Both the position numbers and the translations under genes were made by a program. Below the pieces are notes generated by a model. The model was given only the letters and a program-made list of their open reading frames with translations, was not told the origin of the DNA and did no database searches. Below, one piece after another: positions 53,600 to 64,000 of a stretch of DNA of 64,000 bases. How positions within the stretch are numbered: position 1 is the stretch's first letter; each line of letters opens with the position of its first letter. This DNA comes from Ditylenchus dipsaci (taxonomy: Eukaryota; Nematoda; Chromadorea; Rhabditida; Anguinidae): assembly GCA_004194705.1 (NCBI GenBank), contig SADC01000842.1, forward strand, positions 124,001 through 188,000. Reading direction: 5' to 3'.

Positions 53600-56520
53600 T
53601 TACTTTTTAGAATAATAATAAAGTTTACTAGACAAAACAAAAAGAATTATAAGGTTAGTGGTTTACTGACCAAAATGTTGCATCAAATAGACACAGAATA
53701 GAAAAGACCTCTCCAAAATACCCTTCATGTGATTCGTTGTGAGACTAAATTTTTTAAATAGTTTTATAGGCCTTTTATGTAATTTTGCAGACGAGCTTGT
53801 TACCTCATTTCTGGCCTGCTTTGTTTTCTGCCTATCATGTTCAGTGACGATTTCTAAACGGCTTAAATTTTGCTCGACCTATTTTTTATGATTTTTTTTG
53901 AGTAGACGCGCTGATCGCTGGCCTGATTGGATGTAAAAAATAACGTAGATAGCTTTTATCTGATTACACAGCAAGGAATCAGTAGAATAGTGTAACGTCT
54001 TGCATAAAAATTATTTCAGAGCTAGAAAAACAACAAGGGCCAGAATACTTTCCTTAATCTTTCATATAAAAGAGTCCTAAAGCAGCCATTTTGGATCAAT
54101 TAAACAACTGACTGCAAGGTAAATAGCAGATCATAGTACTGGAAATTATACATCAAGCAATGTAAAATTATATTGGTATAGAAATTTGCAATCGTCTATC
54201 CCCAGTTTTTGCATTTTTTTTGTGAATTTGTGGTGTGAAATTTCAAGTTCCTATGAAGACAACAATTATTCAAATATTGGATTTTTAGAATTTTATTCCA
54301 ATTGAGATGTTTGCTGTCGTGATGTTACTTTATAATTTGACTTTCCTGTGCAGTTTTTATTGCTTTGTTGAATGGCATATACAGTCGATTCCTTCCTCCG
54401 CGCATGATCGTTATAGAGAGACTTGACAGTACTTTAAAATGTTACAAAGATTTAGAATAAGAGTACATGCTATTATAAAACTGGGGTAAGATTTCATTGC
54501 TGGAGATGACGCGTGGATTACAATTAAAATGACGTAGTTTTGCAGACCACATGAAACTGTAGTTATTGAAAGTCAACACATCAGACAAACTGTTCACTTC
54601 CATGATTAAAAACATAATTTAAAAATTGTTTATAAAATCCTGCGTTTTACATGGCATTTTACTTACTTCCTATTTTTATTGTAAAACATTTATACGTAAA
54701 AAAATAAACAGGACTCATAATCACATTACTTACTTACTCAAATTACTGATTATAAGAAATTATGTTTTTGTCTGCTTTTCCAATACCGAAGAAAAAGAGC
54801 TCCTAGGAGTCCTTATTTGAAAAATTATTCTTTGGGACTCCCATTTTTTAAAGGGGGAGAACTTCCTAGATCAAAGGTTCGACTACCACTGGCTGGCCAT
54901 CTTATTTTTTTTATCTCTCTTGATGGTTTAAAAATGATTCCGACACTCTTGGCTATCCAATAAGATCATCAGCGCAGGCTTTCACACCTACTACAGCTTG
55001 TTGTATCCAGGCTAAAATAGGCGATGCGTATAAAAAGTACTCTTTTATGGGGTTATGGTTTAAATGACTTTTTTGTGAAAAATTTGAAAGAGTCCAAAAA
55101 AATTATAGACCCATTTGGTAACGTGGCTCCTGCTTTACATATTGCTATTTTCACAATTTAAAAAAAAAGTAGTAAAAAAGAAAGCATGCATACCTTTAGC
55201 ATATGACTTTTTTTCTTAAAGGACCATAGCCGTCGCCGACAACGAGAATTTCAAATGTTTGAATTTGCGCGGGACAGTTTTCTTTCGTCTCGCACTGTAC
55301 TCTTTTGACTTGCTACGAATGACTCAAAGAGTACAGTGCGAGACGAAAGAGAACTGTCCTGCGCGAATTCAAACATTTGATATTCTCGTTGGGTTATGGG
55401 TTTTTGAAAAAATTAGTTAAAGTATATTCGCTAGCGTTGCTCCTGTTCTACAAAACACTATATTCACAATTTGAAAAAGAGAATTTAAAAGAGCGCGTTT
55501 AAATCATACGTGCTGCATTACATTACATTTACATTACACTTCCACCCTCTGGACAAATCATGGGAGGGGACTAAGACATAGAAAACACAACACTTTTTTT
55601 AATCTCAATTATACCGGCTCTATATGTGTTCAGGTGTCCCCCGAAAAAGCGGAAATTCGGCTGAACATCTAAAAATTACAGAAAAAGTTGGGGGTGGCAA
55701 GACGAAAAATATTAGTTAAGCTTTTAAATGACTGTGCATCATCAAGTTTTCATCGAGTATAAATCGTTCGAAGAGATGTATTGGTTTCACTGAATACCTA
55801 ACTTGGGAGGCCACAGCTCGGTGAATTATCAACAAAAAGTGACCAAATTTGGTTCTATCGTACTCAGCACATCGTAGGCGATCACTTAAGCTAAAACACA
55901 GGTGGCTTTAATGAAACTACAAAATTACAGAACCTCTTTTAACCCAATAATTTTTTTATTAGCACAGTTGTCTCAAAATTTTTCGGCTTCTGTTGAGTTA
56001 TTTTTAACAAATAAATCACTTTTGCACCTTTGAACCAGCTAGTAAGCTTGATTTCTCTGTGTTACACTTCCAAGGCCTTTATTATGTTTTTCAAGGAAGG
56101 AAGAGGAAATGGAGAAGCAAGGAATGGGTGGAATTCCAAGCATTTTCAATGACGTCTTTCTTGTCTCAGCAAAATGTTCTCTGTTTGCTATTTTGATCTG
56201 CCTGAGGGATGGACAGAGTCAGAGATTAACACCTTATCATTTTGTCATTAGCAAGATCAGAATTTAGCATCTAACCTATTATTAGACAGCTGGCATAGAG
56301 GCTACAAGTCATGGACAACATGCTTGCATAGCTTGTGTTTCACTGATTAACGACCAATCATCTAGCTTCACGCAATTTGTTGTATTTTATTAAAATGTTT
56401 TGAGTATACCCTGTTAGCATTGATTCAAATATTCAATATTTCTCAAATACTCAATCAAGGCTTTAAAATTAGTTTTCTACCAAAATATTTTGGGTTAAAT
56501 ATTATTTTGCAACCCGACAA
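53600..56520. other. Intergenic, repeats only
   Basis: The family A MITE at 55216-55400 is the only clear element: TTAA-AGGACCATAGCCGTCGCC and CACTGTACTCTTTTGACTTG with its mirror. The rest is AT-rich and has no supported gene. Confidence 0.5.
55216..55400. repeat. TTAA-flanked palindromic MITE, family A copy 2
   Basis: It is nearly the same as 13412-13609 over GACAACGAGAATTTCAAATG, GCGCGGGACAGT and CGAGACGAAAGAGAACTGTC. The right end diverges after TTCTCGTTG, so it is truncated or decayed there. Confidence 0.8.
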
Positions 56521-56523
56521 CTA

Positions 56524-56893
56524 CAGGGTGACACAAAAAAACAGTCACATTTTTGAAAAATTGATGTACGTAAGCTCTTGCCTGGCTGATTTCCAAATCT
56601 TCAGAAATCTCCGCAGTGCATGATTTATTGATTCTAACCATAATTTATCCAACTTTGCTATATACTTTTTGTGCTCTGCTAGCTGCTGGATGTGAGAAAA
56701 GGCTCTATGTTCAGAGAATTTACACTCTTTGCTATAGTCGAACTCATGTTAGGTATCAAACACACCGCAAATATCATTTTCTACAAAAAAATTGCAGAGG
56801 AGTAGATAAAATCACAGTTACGTTCAAAAATTCCAATTAGAAAAGTAAAAATAAAATATTTCAAAAATGTGACTGTTTTTCTGTGTCACCCTG
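56524..56893. repeat. Mariner-type MITE with CAGGGTG ends
   Basis: CAGGGTGACACAAAAAAACA at the left is mirrored by TTTTTCTGTGTCACCCTG at the right, with TA on both sides (56522-56523 and 56894-56895). CAGGGTG termini are common in Tc1/mariner families. The 370 bp interior has no transposase motif; the plus-strand frames inside are not supported. Confidence 0.82.
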
Positions 56894-57111
56894 TACAGGG
56901 CTGTGCAAAATAACGTGGAATAATATTTTGTTTTGAAACCAAATTTATTCATTGTTATTTTCATTTCTTTTTTTGCAAAACTAAAAAACTCAAGATGGAC
57001 TCAAAATTTTCACATTCTTGGTGAGAATCCTTATTAAAACGAAAAAACATATATGTGGGCTGAGGTCTAGGTCTTCCAATTTATTTGTGGGAGTCGTTTA
57101 TTAGTGGTTAC

Positions 57112-57300
57112 GCGGTATTTATTTAAACAATCCTTTAATTTTACAATTTTTATATTCAAACAATTGGGCGCTTTCAGTTCCAGAGCCTTTACAGCTGGTT
57201 TCACCAAAAATGCCGGCAAACACTTCACTTTGTATATTGTGTTGTTGATTACTGCAGCAAACAGCAACCTGTAAACATCTTTCAATGTTTTGCTAGCCAT
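57112..57300 (-). CDS. Hypothetical short reading frame
   Basis: It starts MASKTLKDVYRLLFAAVINN and continues KVKCLPAFLVKPAVKALELK then LKDCLNKY. The composition is protein-like and there is an AG just before the ATG, so it might be an exon. The last residues of the frame (below about 57112) run into MITE-like sequence. No family recognised. Confidence 0.3.
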
Positions 57301-57904
57301 CCTAATAGTTGTAAACCCAAATGTACACAGCTGGGTGCATACTACTTATTTCCAGAAAACTTGGATAGACCATTTCTTTGTGCGCTTGCCTTTGTCTTCC
57401 ACCGTTGTCCACCTTGTTTTTCAGCTTCCCAACCCTCCATCTCATTTACATAGAGCAAGGCAGCTAAGCAAAACAACAGTAGAACAAGCCCTGTTTTAAT
57501 TTCCATTTTCATTTCAAAATTTCAAACAGTTCCTTGGAAAAGGAGGGATTTTTTCAAACAAATTAGCGGGGGAGAAGTAATGGTTAATTATATGCATTTA
57601 AGTTACTTATACTCTTCTATGGTGCAGCGATGATTCAACCAACAAACATAAGTTGTTTTTATTTTGGTCCAAGTGAAGGTCCAAGTAATGTTGCTGCTGT
57701 TTTTTATTCATTTCTTTGTCTGATTTAGACTAATGAAAACATCAGCTTGTTGCTGATGATCAATTTCCGGTCTGGTCTTTATGTTGGGGCTTTAAGTCAC
57801 TTGTTCAGATTTGGTTTGAAACGCAAAATTTGGTCATACATATTTCTCAACTGGTAAATTAATAATTTTTGATAAAGTACATGATGGGACGAGTAAAGAT
57901 TCTT

Positions 57905-58114
57905 CGGCTCTATTGACCTATCCGGGGCCATTTTTTGCCTTGGTCCCCCTGTCCATTATAGTTATATTGATACAGTGATCATGGTGATTATGGTTAACAT
58001 GATCACCTTAACCATGATCACCTTCAAAACAACAGGGGGACCAAGGCATTTTTCAACAAAAAACCAAAGGGGGGACCAAAGGGAAAAATGGCCCCGGATA
58101 GGTCAATAGAGCCG
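57905..58114. repeat. Foldback element
   Basis: CGGCTCTATTGACCTATCCG then GGGCCATTTTT is mirrored by AAAAATGGCCCC and CGGATAGGTCAATAGAGCCG. The inner pair CCTTGGTCCCCCTGT and ACAGGGGGACCAAGG also mirror. The centre holds ATCATGGTGATTATGGTTAA motifs that recur at 63.17-63.26 kb. Confidence 0.85.
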
Positions 58115-58469
58115 ATTCTTTGGCGGAACACAGAAACTTCGTTTCGGAAAATTGCTTTTTTACCAGTATATTTGTAAGTAAAAAGCAAAGCCCAAATGAG
58201 AGAAACTTTCTTTATATTCATAAAATATTCTTTTTTTACTTTTCGCTCAACCGCCACGAGCTCTACCAACCCTACCGAAATTTTAGTGGAGCACCCGAAA
58301 ATTTCGAAATCGACCCTAAATTTTTTAGATTTCGTGAATTTGAAAAATAAAAGAATTGTTAGAGGTAATACGATAGGCTCTGGTATGGATTGTTAGGAGA
58401 GTATTCGCTAAGGGAGCGATTGGCCCGATGCAAAATCAAAATAGCCATTTGGAGTTCTCCTCTAATGGC

Positions 58470-58890
58470 TCCTTCATGACGCAAGTGTAAATGTAAGTGT
58501 AAGTATAGATAATTTTCGCATCGTGAAGACACCTTACATTTACACTTACATTCACAGTTACATTTACACTTACACTCGCCCCTTCATGATACGAATGTAA
58601 ATGTAAATGCAAATTGAATTCAAGTATTTCCACAGAATACTAAAAGTGCTTTATTGACGACGAGTAGTTCATTGCTAGTTATAAAAACTTGAATAATTGG
58701 TATTTGGGTTAAAAAACTGACTTTTGGAAATAAAAGTGAGGATAAGTCAAAAATTTTCATTTACATTCGTATCGTGAAGGCGTAAGTGTAAATGTAAGTG
58801 TAAGTGTAAATGTTTTCGGCATCGTGAAGACCCTTACATTTACACTTACATTCACAGTTACATTTACACTTACACTTACAATTGTGATAG
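58470..58890. repeat. Two hairpins of telomere-like hexamer repeats
   Basis: At 58480-58610 and 58765-58890, runs of GTAAATGTAAGTGTAAGT are followed after a short spacer by the mirror TTACATTTACACTTACATTC. Both hairpins share the spacer CATCGTGAAGAC and the outer motif TTCATGA(C/T)(G/A)C. The hexamers GTAAAT/GTAAGT are A/T-rich variants of telomere-type repeats. Confidence 0.7.
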
Positions 58891-59869
58891 AGTCATTAAT
58901 TTCAATATGTTTTTTTAACATTCAACAAAACTTGTTTTTTAAAATTTTGTCAAAAAAATCACTTCTAAAGTTCTTTTCACCAGTTTTTTAAATGTTTACT
59001 TTTGGTGATCACATTCAATACCCCAATCAGTACATAATGAGACTAAATTTGCTCATTTGTGGCATAAAAATAAATACAATAGAACTGTGACCGAAAATTC
59101 GCAGAGATAAAAAGGACACATCAAATTTATGACTTTTTCTTGAAAAAGGCAATTTTGATCGTTGAAACTAAATTTTGCCGCAAAAATATTTTTGTTTATT
59201 TAAAAGTTGAATGAATTTTCTGCAAATTGAAAAATAAATGATAAATTAGTCGCAAATCGAAATTTGAGACATGAAATCCTGAAGTTTGCCTCGAAAATGA
59301 AGAATTCCGGGATGCTTAAAATTTTCTGAATTTGTGGATATTTTCGCATTTTTTCAAAAAGAAACTTGCGCGATATGCAACATTTTTAAATTGTGTTTTT
59401 TAGATTATCAGTTTCGCTACAAAAACTCGCGTGATTTTAACTGCATCCCAGTCAATATAAACCGGATGGAGGCCTGAGCCAGTAAAATACAGATTTTTTG
59501 GAAATTCAACCAAAAAATGGGTTCGGTACGTGAAAATTGAATCCAACGACCGATTGAATCCAAATCCCTGAAATGGGACAATTTAATCCAACTCTCTGAA
59601 ATGGCCGTTGACACGCATTTGGCCCACGCGTTTGCGCCCCCGCATTTGGGCCCCAATTCGAAAATTCAATATTTTTAAATTCTAAATTGAATTTTTTCTA
59701 AATTTTGTTGTTTTATTTATTTCGATGCACTCTGCGTGCTGTTACTCAATGGTTATAGCAACTTCCAGGAAATTCGAGGACCACCTTACTAGGTACTAGT
59801 TTTTTTGTTGATAAAATCACTTTTTCGTGATTATCAAACCAAATGTGATTATCAAGCTTTACCTTTTTC
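58891..59869. other. No gene recognised
   Basis: AT-rich. A minus-strand frame at 59417-59656 contains a repeated (W/L)I...F pattern but no known motif. No clear inverted repeat. Confidence 0.4.
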
Positions 59870-60152
59870 AGTTGTTGTCTATTTTTTTCTGTACAAGTTA
59901 TATATCAATCGAAAGCTAACATTCGAGGCTATCTTTTTGCAAGTTTGGAGCAGCGGATTTGCTACTTTTTTAAAGACAAGCCTGTGAAAGCCGGTGAAAA
60001 ATGACCGAAACCCACAATTACCACAACCACAACGCGGCCCGTCTTTAAAAAATAGCAAATCCGCTGCTCGGAACTTGCAAAAAGATAGCGTTGATTGTTA
60101 GCTTTCTAGTGACATATAAGTTGCTGCAAGTTGAACAAAAAATATGGACAAA
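59870..60152. repeat. Foldback element
   Basis: AGCAGCGGATTTGCTACTTT (59950-59969) is mirrored by AATAGCAAATCCGCTGCTCG (60050-60069). The arms extend through CTATCTTTTTGCAAGTTTGG and GAAAGCTAAC with their mirrors. Confidence 0.8.
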
Positions 60153-60285
60153 AACTTGAAAAGTAAAGTCCAGTTTGGTTGAAGAATGGTCCGGTTAAAG
60201 AATTGGTAGTTGAAGAATATTTGTAGAGTCCCTCGTTGTCGTAGATGGCAATGGGGTCCTTTAAAATAGAGTCTGCAATCATACA

Positions 60286-60388
60286 CCGTATTTTCTCGAA
60301 TCGAAGCCCACCTTTTATTTTAAGGCTATGTGCCTGTGAGGTTAAAACCTATAAACCAGCGGGCTTCAGTTGGAAGATTTACGGTATA
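60286..60388. repeat. Small MITE with ACCGTA ends
   Basis: ACCGTATTTTCTCGAATCGA and GAAGCCCACC at the left are mirrored loosely by AGCGGGCTTC and GAAGATTTACGGTAT at the right. Same terminal signature as families C and G. Confidence 0.6.
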
Positions 60389-62300
60389 TTTCGACTATTG
60401 TCATTCATTGCAGGACAATATCAATGTTGTAAGTGTTCTTTACCTATATTTTATTGCCCGCTCCCCTTCTTCTGAACTAATGTCTCTTTTGCTGCTGCAG
60501 AAGTCGTTATTGGGGTGACGGCCGTCTTCTTCCCTTGCTGGTCATTTGCAGCAGCAGCAGCCAGCTGAACAATGGGTCTTTTTTTTTGGTGCTAGGAGTA
60601 ATGGTCTGTCTCTCCGCTCCCTCGCTTGTGCTGCTGTTTTCGGTGTGGGTTGATAAAAATGGGGTGCAGATTGAAATCAAAGATTTTTTAGTGAAAAGAA
60701 AGACAACTATTTGGTTGCAAAAGCAATGAAAAGCGTGATGCTACTGATGCCTTTATGGTGCTTACATGGTCGAACCACACTCCCTTTTGTTTTTTTCATT
60801 CTTTTTTTGTATGCTTTTTCTCTTCATATATTATTTTAGACAATTTTCAAAACTTGTTGTTTCAACAAATAGTCGATTATTTACTTTGCGACACCTCGGT
60901 TCACGGCATTCTCAATTTTACGACACCATGAACTTGGCTTAATTTGCGCTGTATCATCGTTTTCAATACACTATTTTGCGAGATCCATAGTCTCACGAGA
61001 TGCCGTAAGATCGAGACTCGACTGTGCTAAAAAAAAGCCGTAATTTAATTTTAATAAGTAGAAACACTTAAGAATTTTTCTAAAAATTCTCAATGAACAG
61101 ATCAGAATGAACTTTTTTTAAGACATTTTATGATTTTTTAAATTTAGAAATGAATAGGGAATATTTTGTGCAAAATAAGTTTTAAAATTAATATACTGGG
61201 GTTCACTTTCCAAATTACTTATTTTTCCCATCACTCATTTAAATTTGTATTTTTCTGTTTTAATTTTTGCAGTATTTTTAAATAAAAACTAAAACCAACT
61301 GTATTTTCTTCATAAATCAAAATTTCCAATCAATTTGTAATTGGAAATTGTTTAAAAAATCCTAAATGAAAAAATGTTCGCCCGCAACTTTTATGCGATT
61401 CATATCGAGTCCTGCCAATAAAAATTTGAAAAACTTGATTTTGGAAGAATGGACTGGCTAGAATTTTGATATTTTGGGTGCTTTCTTAGTTTAGGGTATT
61501 TATCATTGATTTTTTCATGCCATATATACATTTAAGACCTTATCTGACACAGAAGCAGTGATTCTTTCTTACTGTAATTAAGAATTTTAAAAAGTATTTT
61601 TTTGTCTAGAACAGGCAGTATAAATCCATAATGATTGACCCTATCCGAAATATTTTTTCAGTAAATGTTTACTTGTCTTTTTGACCATTTTGTCTTCCAT
61701 TGTGAAAGCAACATGATCTTGTTGCTGGTTTATTCATTCGGCCAAAATTAGTTGTGCTTGTAAACATATGCAGTATGTTTACTTGTCATTTCATCAGATA
61801 CTGCTTCTCAATAGAAACAAGAAATTAGAAAACAGTCTTTGTTCATTTCACTCAGCTATTTTGTGGCCTGGCTGCCCAGATGTGCCGAAAATCTAGTAAA
61901 ACACAAAGCCCTTGAGATTGTTCATTGATCAAGGGCTAGGCCCCACTTTGTTTTGGCTAGGGCTAGGGGAGTATACTTGCCATTGTTTGGGGGTTAGGTG
62001 GGTGTGTCTATTCATCTGTTTACGACTTCGAAAATGCCATATGGCTTGTCCAGTTGATTTTGTAGTAGATAAGCTTGCACTCTATAAAATGGCTGGAGGA
62101 TCGTCTGATTTCACACTTCTAATTTATTCCGGCTTAATTTGCTACTTTGCTATCTACGACCATTCAGCTAGCTATATTATGCTGGGATATTTGATTTGCA
62201 CCCTTACTTCTTTGTCGTTTCAGCAGTTATCGACTGTTGAAGACATAACTGCTGTCTGACTAAAGCAATTAGGGTGCGAATTACAAGTTCTACAATTATT
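60389..62300. other. No gene recognised
   Basis: 60480-60700 is less AT-rich than its surroundings, with CAGCAG repeats. Plus-strand frames at 60535-60729 and 61912-62259 contain hydrophobic stretches (the second YSGLICYFAIYDHSAS and IMLGYLICTLTSLSF) but no known motif or splice support. 60860-61025 has CTCACGAGATGCCGTAAGAT-like segments ending TCGACTGT, suggesting a decayed pogo-type MITE. Confidence 0.35.
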
Positions 62301-62401
62301 TATTCATTTTTATAAATATAAATATTAGTCTTACATAAACGTGACAAGTGTAGTTTCGTCAGTATTCAATGTCGATAACGAATCGCTTTTGAAAAATCTA
62401 A

Positions 62402-62776
62402 CTATTTACCGTGTATTTTTAATATAGAAACTCTCTTCAAAAATGACAATTTTGCATGTTTGAGATATTTTTTGTGTAAACCCTCAATTATGTCTGAGAG
62501 TCGATTGAAAAAATTGGGTAGAAAAAATAATTTTACAAACGCAAAATCGTCAATTTTTGGAAGGGACTTCAGTAGAAAATAAACGGTGATGTTTTTACTA
62601 ATGGTTGAATGGAAATGTACTTCCGAAATATTTTCTTTAGTTGCACTATCTGAATAGCTACCATCTATATTTTTTGAATTTACTACTGTATTTAATTTAT
62701 TACTGCTAATATTGGCTATAAAAGAGAACAAGCTTGTTTCTTTTTCCTTTGGTCGTTCAGCAATGTTATTAGTCAA
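62402..62776 (-). CDS. Hypothetical protein, 124 codons
   Basis: An uninterrupted minus-strand frame starting MTNNIAERPKEKETSLFSFI. It has a polar N-terminal half rich in Ser/Asn and a more hydrophobic, basic C-terminal half (VYFLLKSLPKIDDFAFVKLF and HKKYLKHAKLSFLKR). No domain recognised. It is unusually long for chance in this AT-rich DNA but has no supporting context. Confidence 0.35.
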   Translation of the reverse strand: MTNNIAERPKEKETSLFSFIANISSNKLNTVVNSKNIDGSYSDSATKENISEVHFHSTISKNITVYFLLKSLPKIDDFAFVKLFFLPNFFNRLSDIIEGLHKKYLKHAKLSFLKRVSILKIHGK

Positions 62777-63169
62777 TTTTTAAGTTTCATAACTGCTGTA
62801 TGGCCAAAGCTAATAAGGAATAAGATAACCACTCAACTGGTTATGTACTATGTTTTGATTTAATCATATTTTATGAATGTTTTTTTCCACAAACGAAAGA
62901 TCTACATATAACAACATCTCTTTTCCCATGAATGGCAATCCTCCACCACTTGATCAAAAAGAATGGAGCTTTTTTTTCTAAGATCTATTAGGTAATTTTT
63001 ACATAGCTTTAAATGTTCAGGAAACAATAGCTTTGAAATTTTTGATCTTTGCAAAAATCAAGATTAAGAAATATGAAGCATAGGCCTTTTTGAAGGAAGT
63101 GGTGTCAAAATATGCCATGGCCCCTTTTTGTTTTTTTCTGAAACATGCCTTGATCCACCCTGTTGTTTT

Positions 63170-63550
63170 TAAGGTGACCATGGTTAACGATAATCACCGT
63201 GAATCACAGTGTTACCATAACCATAATAGAGAGAGAGGATCAAGGCATATTTTAAGTTAGCGGAATAGAACCCGACCACCAAAACATACACAAAACACGT
63301 TTTAGGTGGTGGACGGACATTTTTGAAAATTTTCGGGGGTTTTTTTGATGGACCACAAAAACCAACCTAAAAGGGTATCCAGATACCCTAAGAAGATAGA
63401 ATTTAAACATAGTTTTGTTAACTATGGTCTGCCACATGAAAAGTTCGTTTAAATAATTTTTGATAAAATTAGAAAAAAAATTCATTTTTTGAAGAAAAAA
63501 ATTAATTGAATTTTTGCAAAAAAAACAACAGGTGGGACCAAGACATATAT
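63170..63550. repeat. Family B fragment and foldback relatives
   Basis: 63300-63430 matches family B in reverse orientation (AACCTAAAAGGGTATCCAGA, CATAGTTTTGTTAACTATGG). 63170-63260 shares GGTGACCATGGTTAAC-type motifs with 57905-58114. Confidence 0.6.
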
Positions 63551-63638
63551 TTTTTCCGGCTTTCGTATGAACATATTTTTATGACGCTGCTCAGTGCGAA
63601 TAATCAGCTTGTAACCATATTAGAACAGAAACACTACA

Positions 63639-63851
63639 ATGTATGACTACAAGTCATATACACAAAATAGAAAAGATTCTGAAAAAAATTCACCGCTAAA
63701 TGCTAGCATCTTCTTGTTTATTGGGCTTTTCATCCGTACGATTGTTGGCTCTTTTGGATATACTTCTGTTAATGCAAACTCTGGCGTGCTTCCTTTAAAG
63801 TCACTGAATATGTACTTCAGCTGTTCCCCCTGCTATCCAAATGATAACTAA
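63639..63851 (+). CDS. Hypothetical reading frame, possible N-terminal membrane segment
   Basis: It begins MYDYKSYTQNRKDSEKNSPL, followed by a hydrophobic segment (ASIFLFIGLFIRTIVGSFGY). This vaguely resembles the N-terminus of ALG6/ALG8-type glucosyltransferases, but the resemblance is limited to one helix. The frame ends at a MITE (63855). Low confidence. Confidence 0.25.
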   Translation: MYDYKSYTQNRKDSEKNSPLNASIFLFIGLFIRTIVGSFGYTSVNANSGVLPLKSLNMYFSCSPCYPNDN

Positions 63852-63854
63852 TTA

Positions 63855-64000
63855 CCGTATATTCTCTATTAATCCCCATGGGGGATTATTTTTCAACCCC
63901 TAAAAATCGGAAAATTTTGAGGTCGATTTTGAGATTTTTGGGCAGTCGACCAAGATCTGAAAAGTGGAATCAGGAGAGCTCGTGCTAATTAAGAAAACGC
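63855..64000. repeat. Family C-like MITE, cut by the window end
   Basis: ACCGTATATTCTCTATTAAT, AAAAATCGGAAAATTTTGAG and GTGGAATCAGGAGAGCTCGT match the copies at 30.62 and 47.73 kb. Confidence 0.75.

Overview
The window is animal nuclear DNA: AT-rich, gene-sparse and very rich in inverted-repeat (foldback) elements. Spliced genes for an MTMR9-type pseudophosphatase, an SLC7 heteromeric amino-acid transporter, a CECR2-like DDT protein and possibly an integrin alpha chain point to a metazoan. Introns fall into two classes: many are only 42-61 nt, and most of those above about 450 nt contain a recognisable repeat. I cannot place the species. Tiny introns in a genome inflated by non-autonomous elements would suit a larvacean-like, sponge-like or other compact-gene lineage, but that is only a guess.

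Layout. 0-7.3 kb: a possible integrin alpha exon at the left edge, a tRNA-like SINE head, foldbacks, two tandem GNAT-like acetyltransferase units on the minus strand inside a duplicated block, and a small membrane-protein reading frame. 7.7-10.3 kb: a divergent pair, SDHC (minus, 7 exons) and SSU72 (plus, 6 exons); two transposon-like elements sit in the 0.8 kb between them. 11.9-18.4 kb: SLC7 LAT-type transporter (minus, about 16 exons). 18.5-25 kb: mostly repeats and unassigned DNA. 25.4-36.7 kb: one or two tandem F-box/LRR-like genes (minus), invaded by a 1.5 kb foldback and a composite element carrying an internally deleted mariner. 39.9-47.4 kb: MTMR9-like gene (minus, about 20 exons including an 18-nt exon); two of its introns hold foldbacks over 1 kb, one with its own cargo reading frame. 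50.4-53.6 kb: CECR2-like DDT-domain gene (minus, about 10 exons). 53.6-64 kb: MITEs, simple-repeat hairpins and a few unassigned reading frames.

The most striking pattern is that otherwise well-conserved, correctly spliced exons are repeatedly broken by the apparent loss of exactly one base, nearly always from a short run of one base or next to one. I count about twenty such sites in seven loci and see no case that needs an extra base. SDHC has none. Consensus deletion errors are the simplest explanation. Widespread pseudogenes or frame recoding are less likely but testable.

Functionally the window mixes housekeeping genes (respiratory complex II, Pol II CTD phosphatase, amino-acid exchange, phosphoinositide regulation, chromatin remodelling, ubiquitin-ligase adaptors). 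There is no operon-like organisation apart from the divergent SDHC/SSU72 pair.
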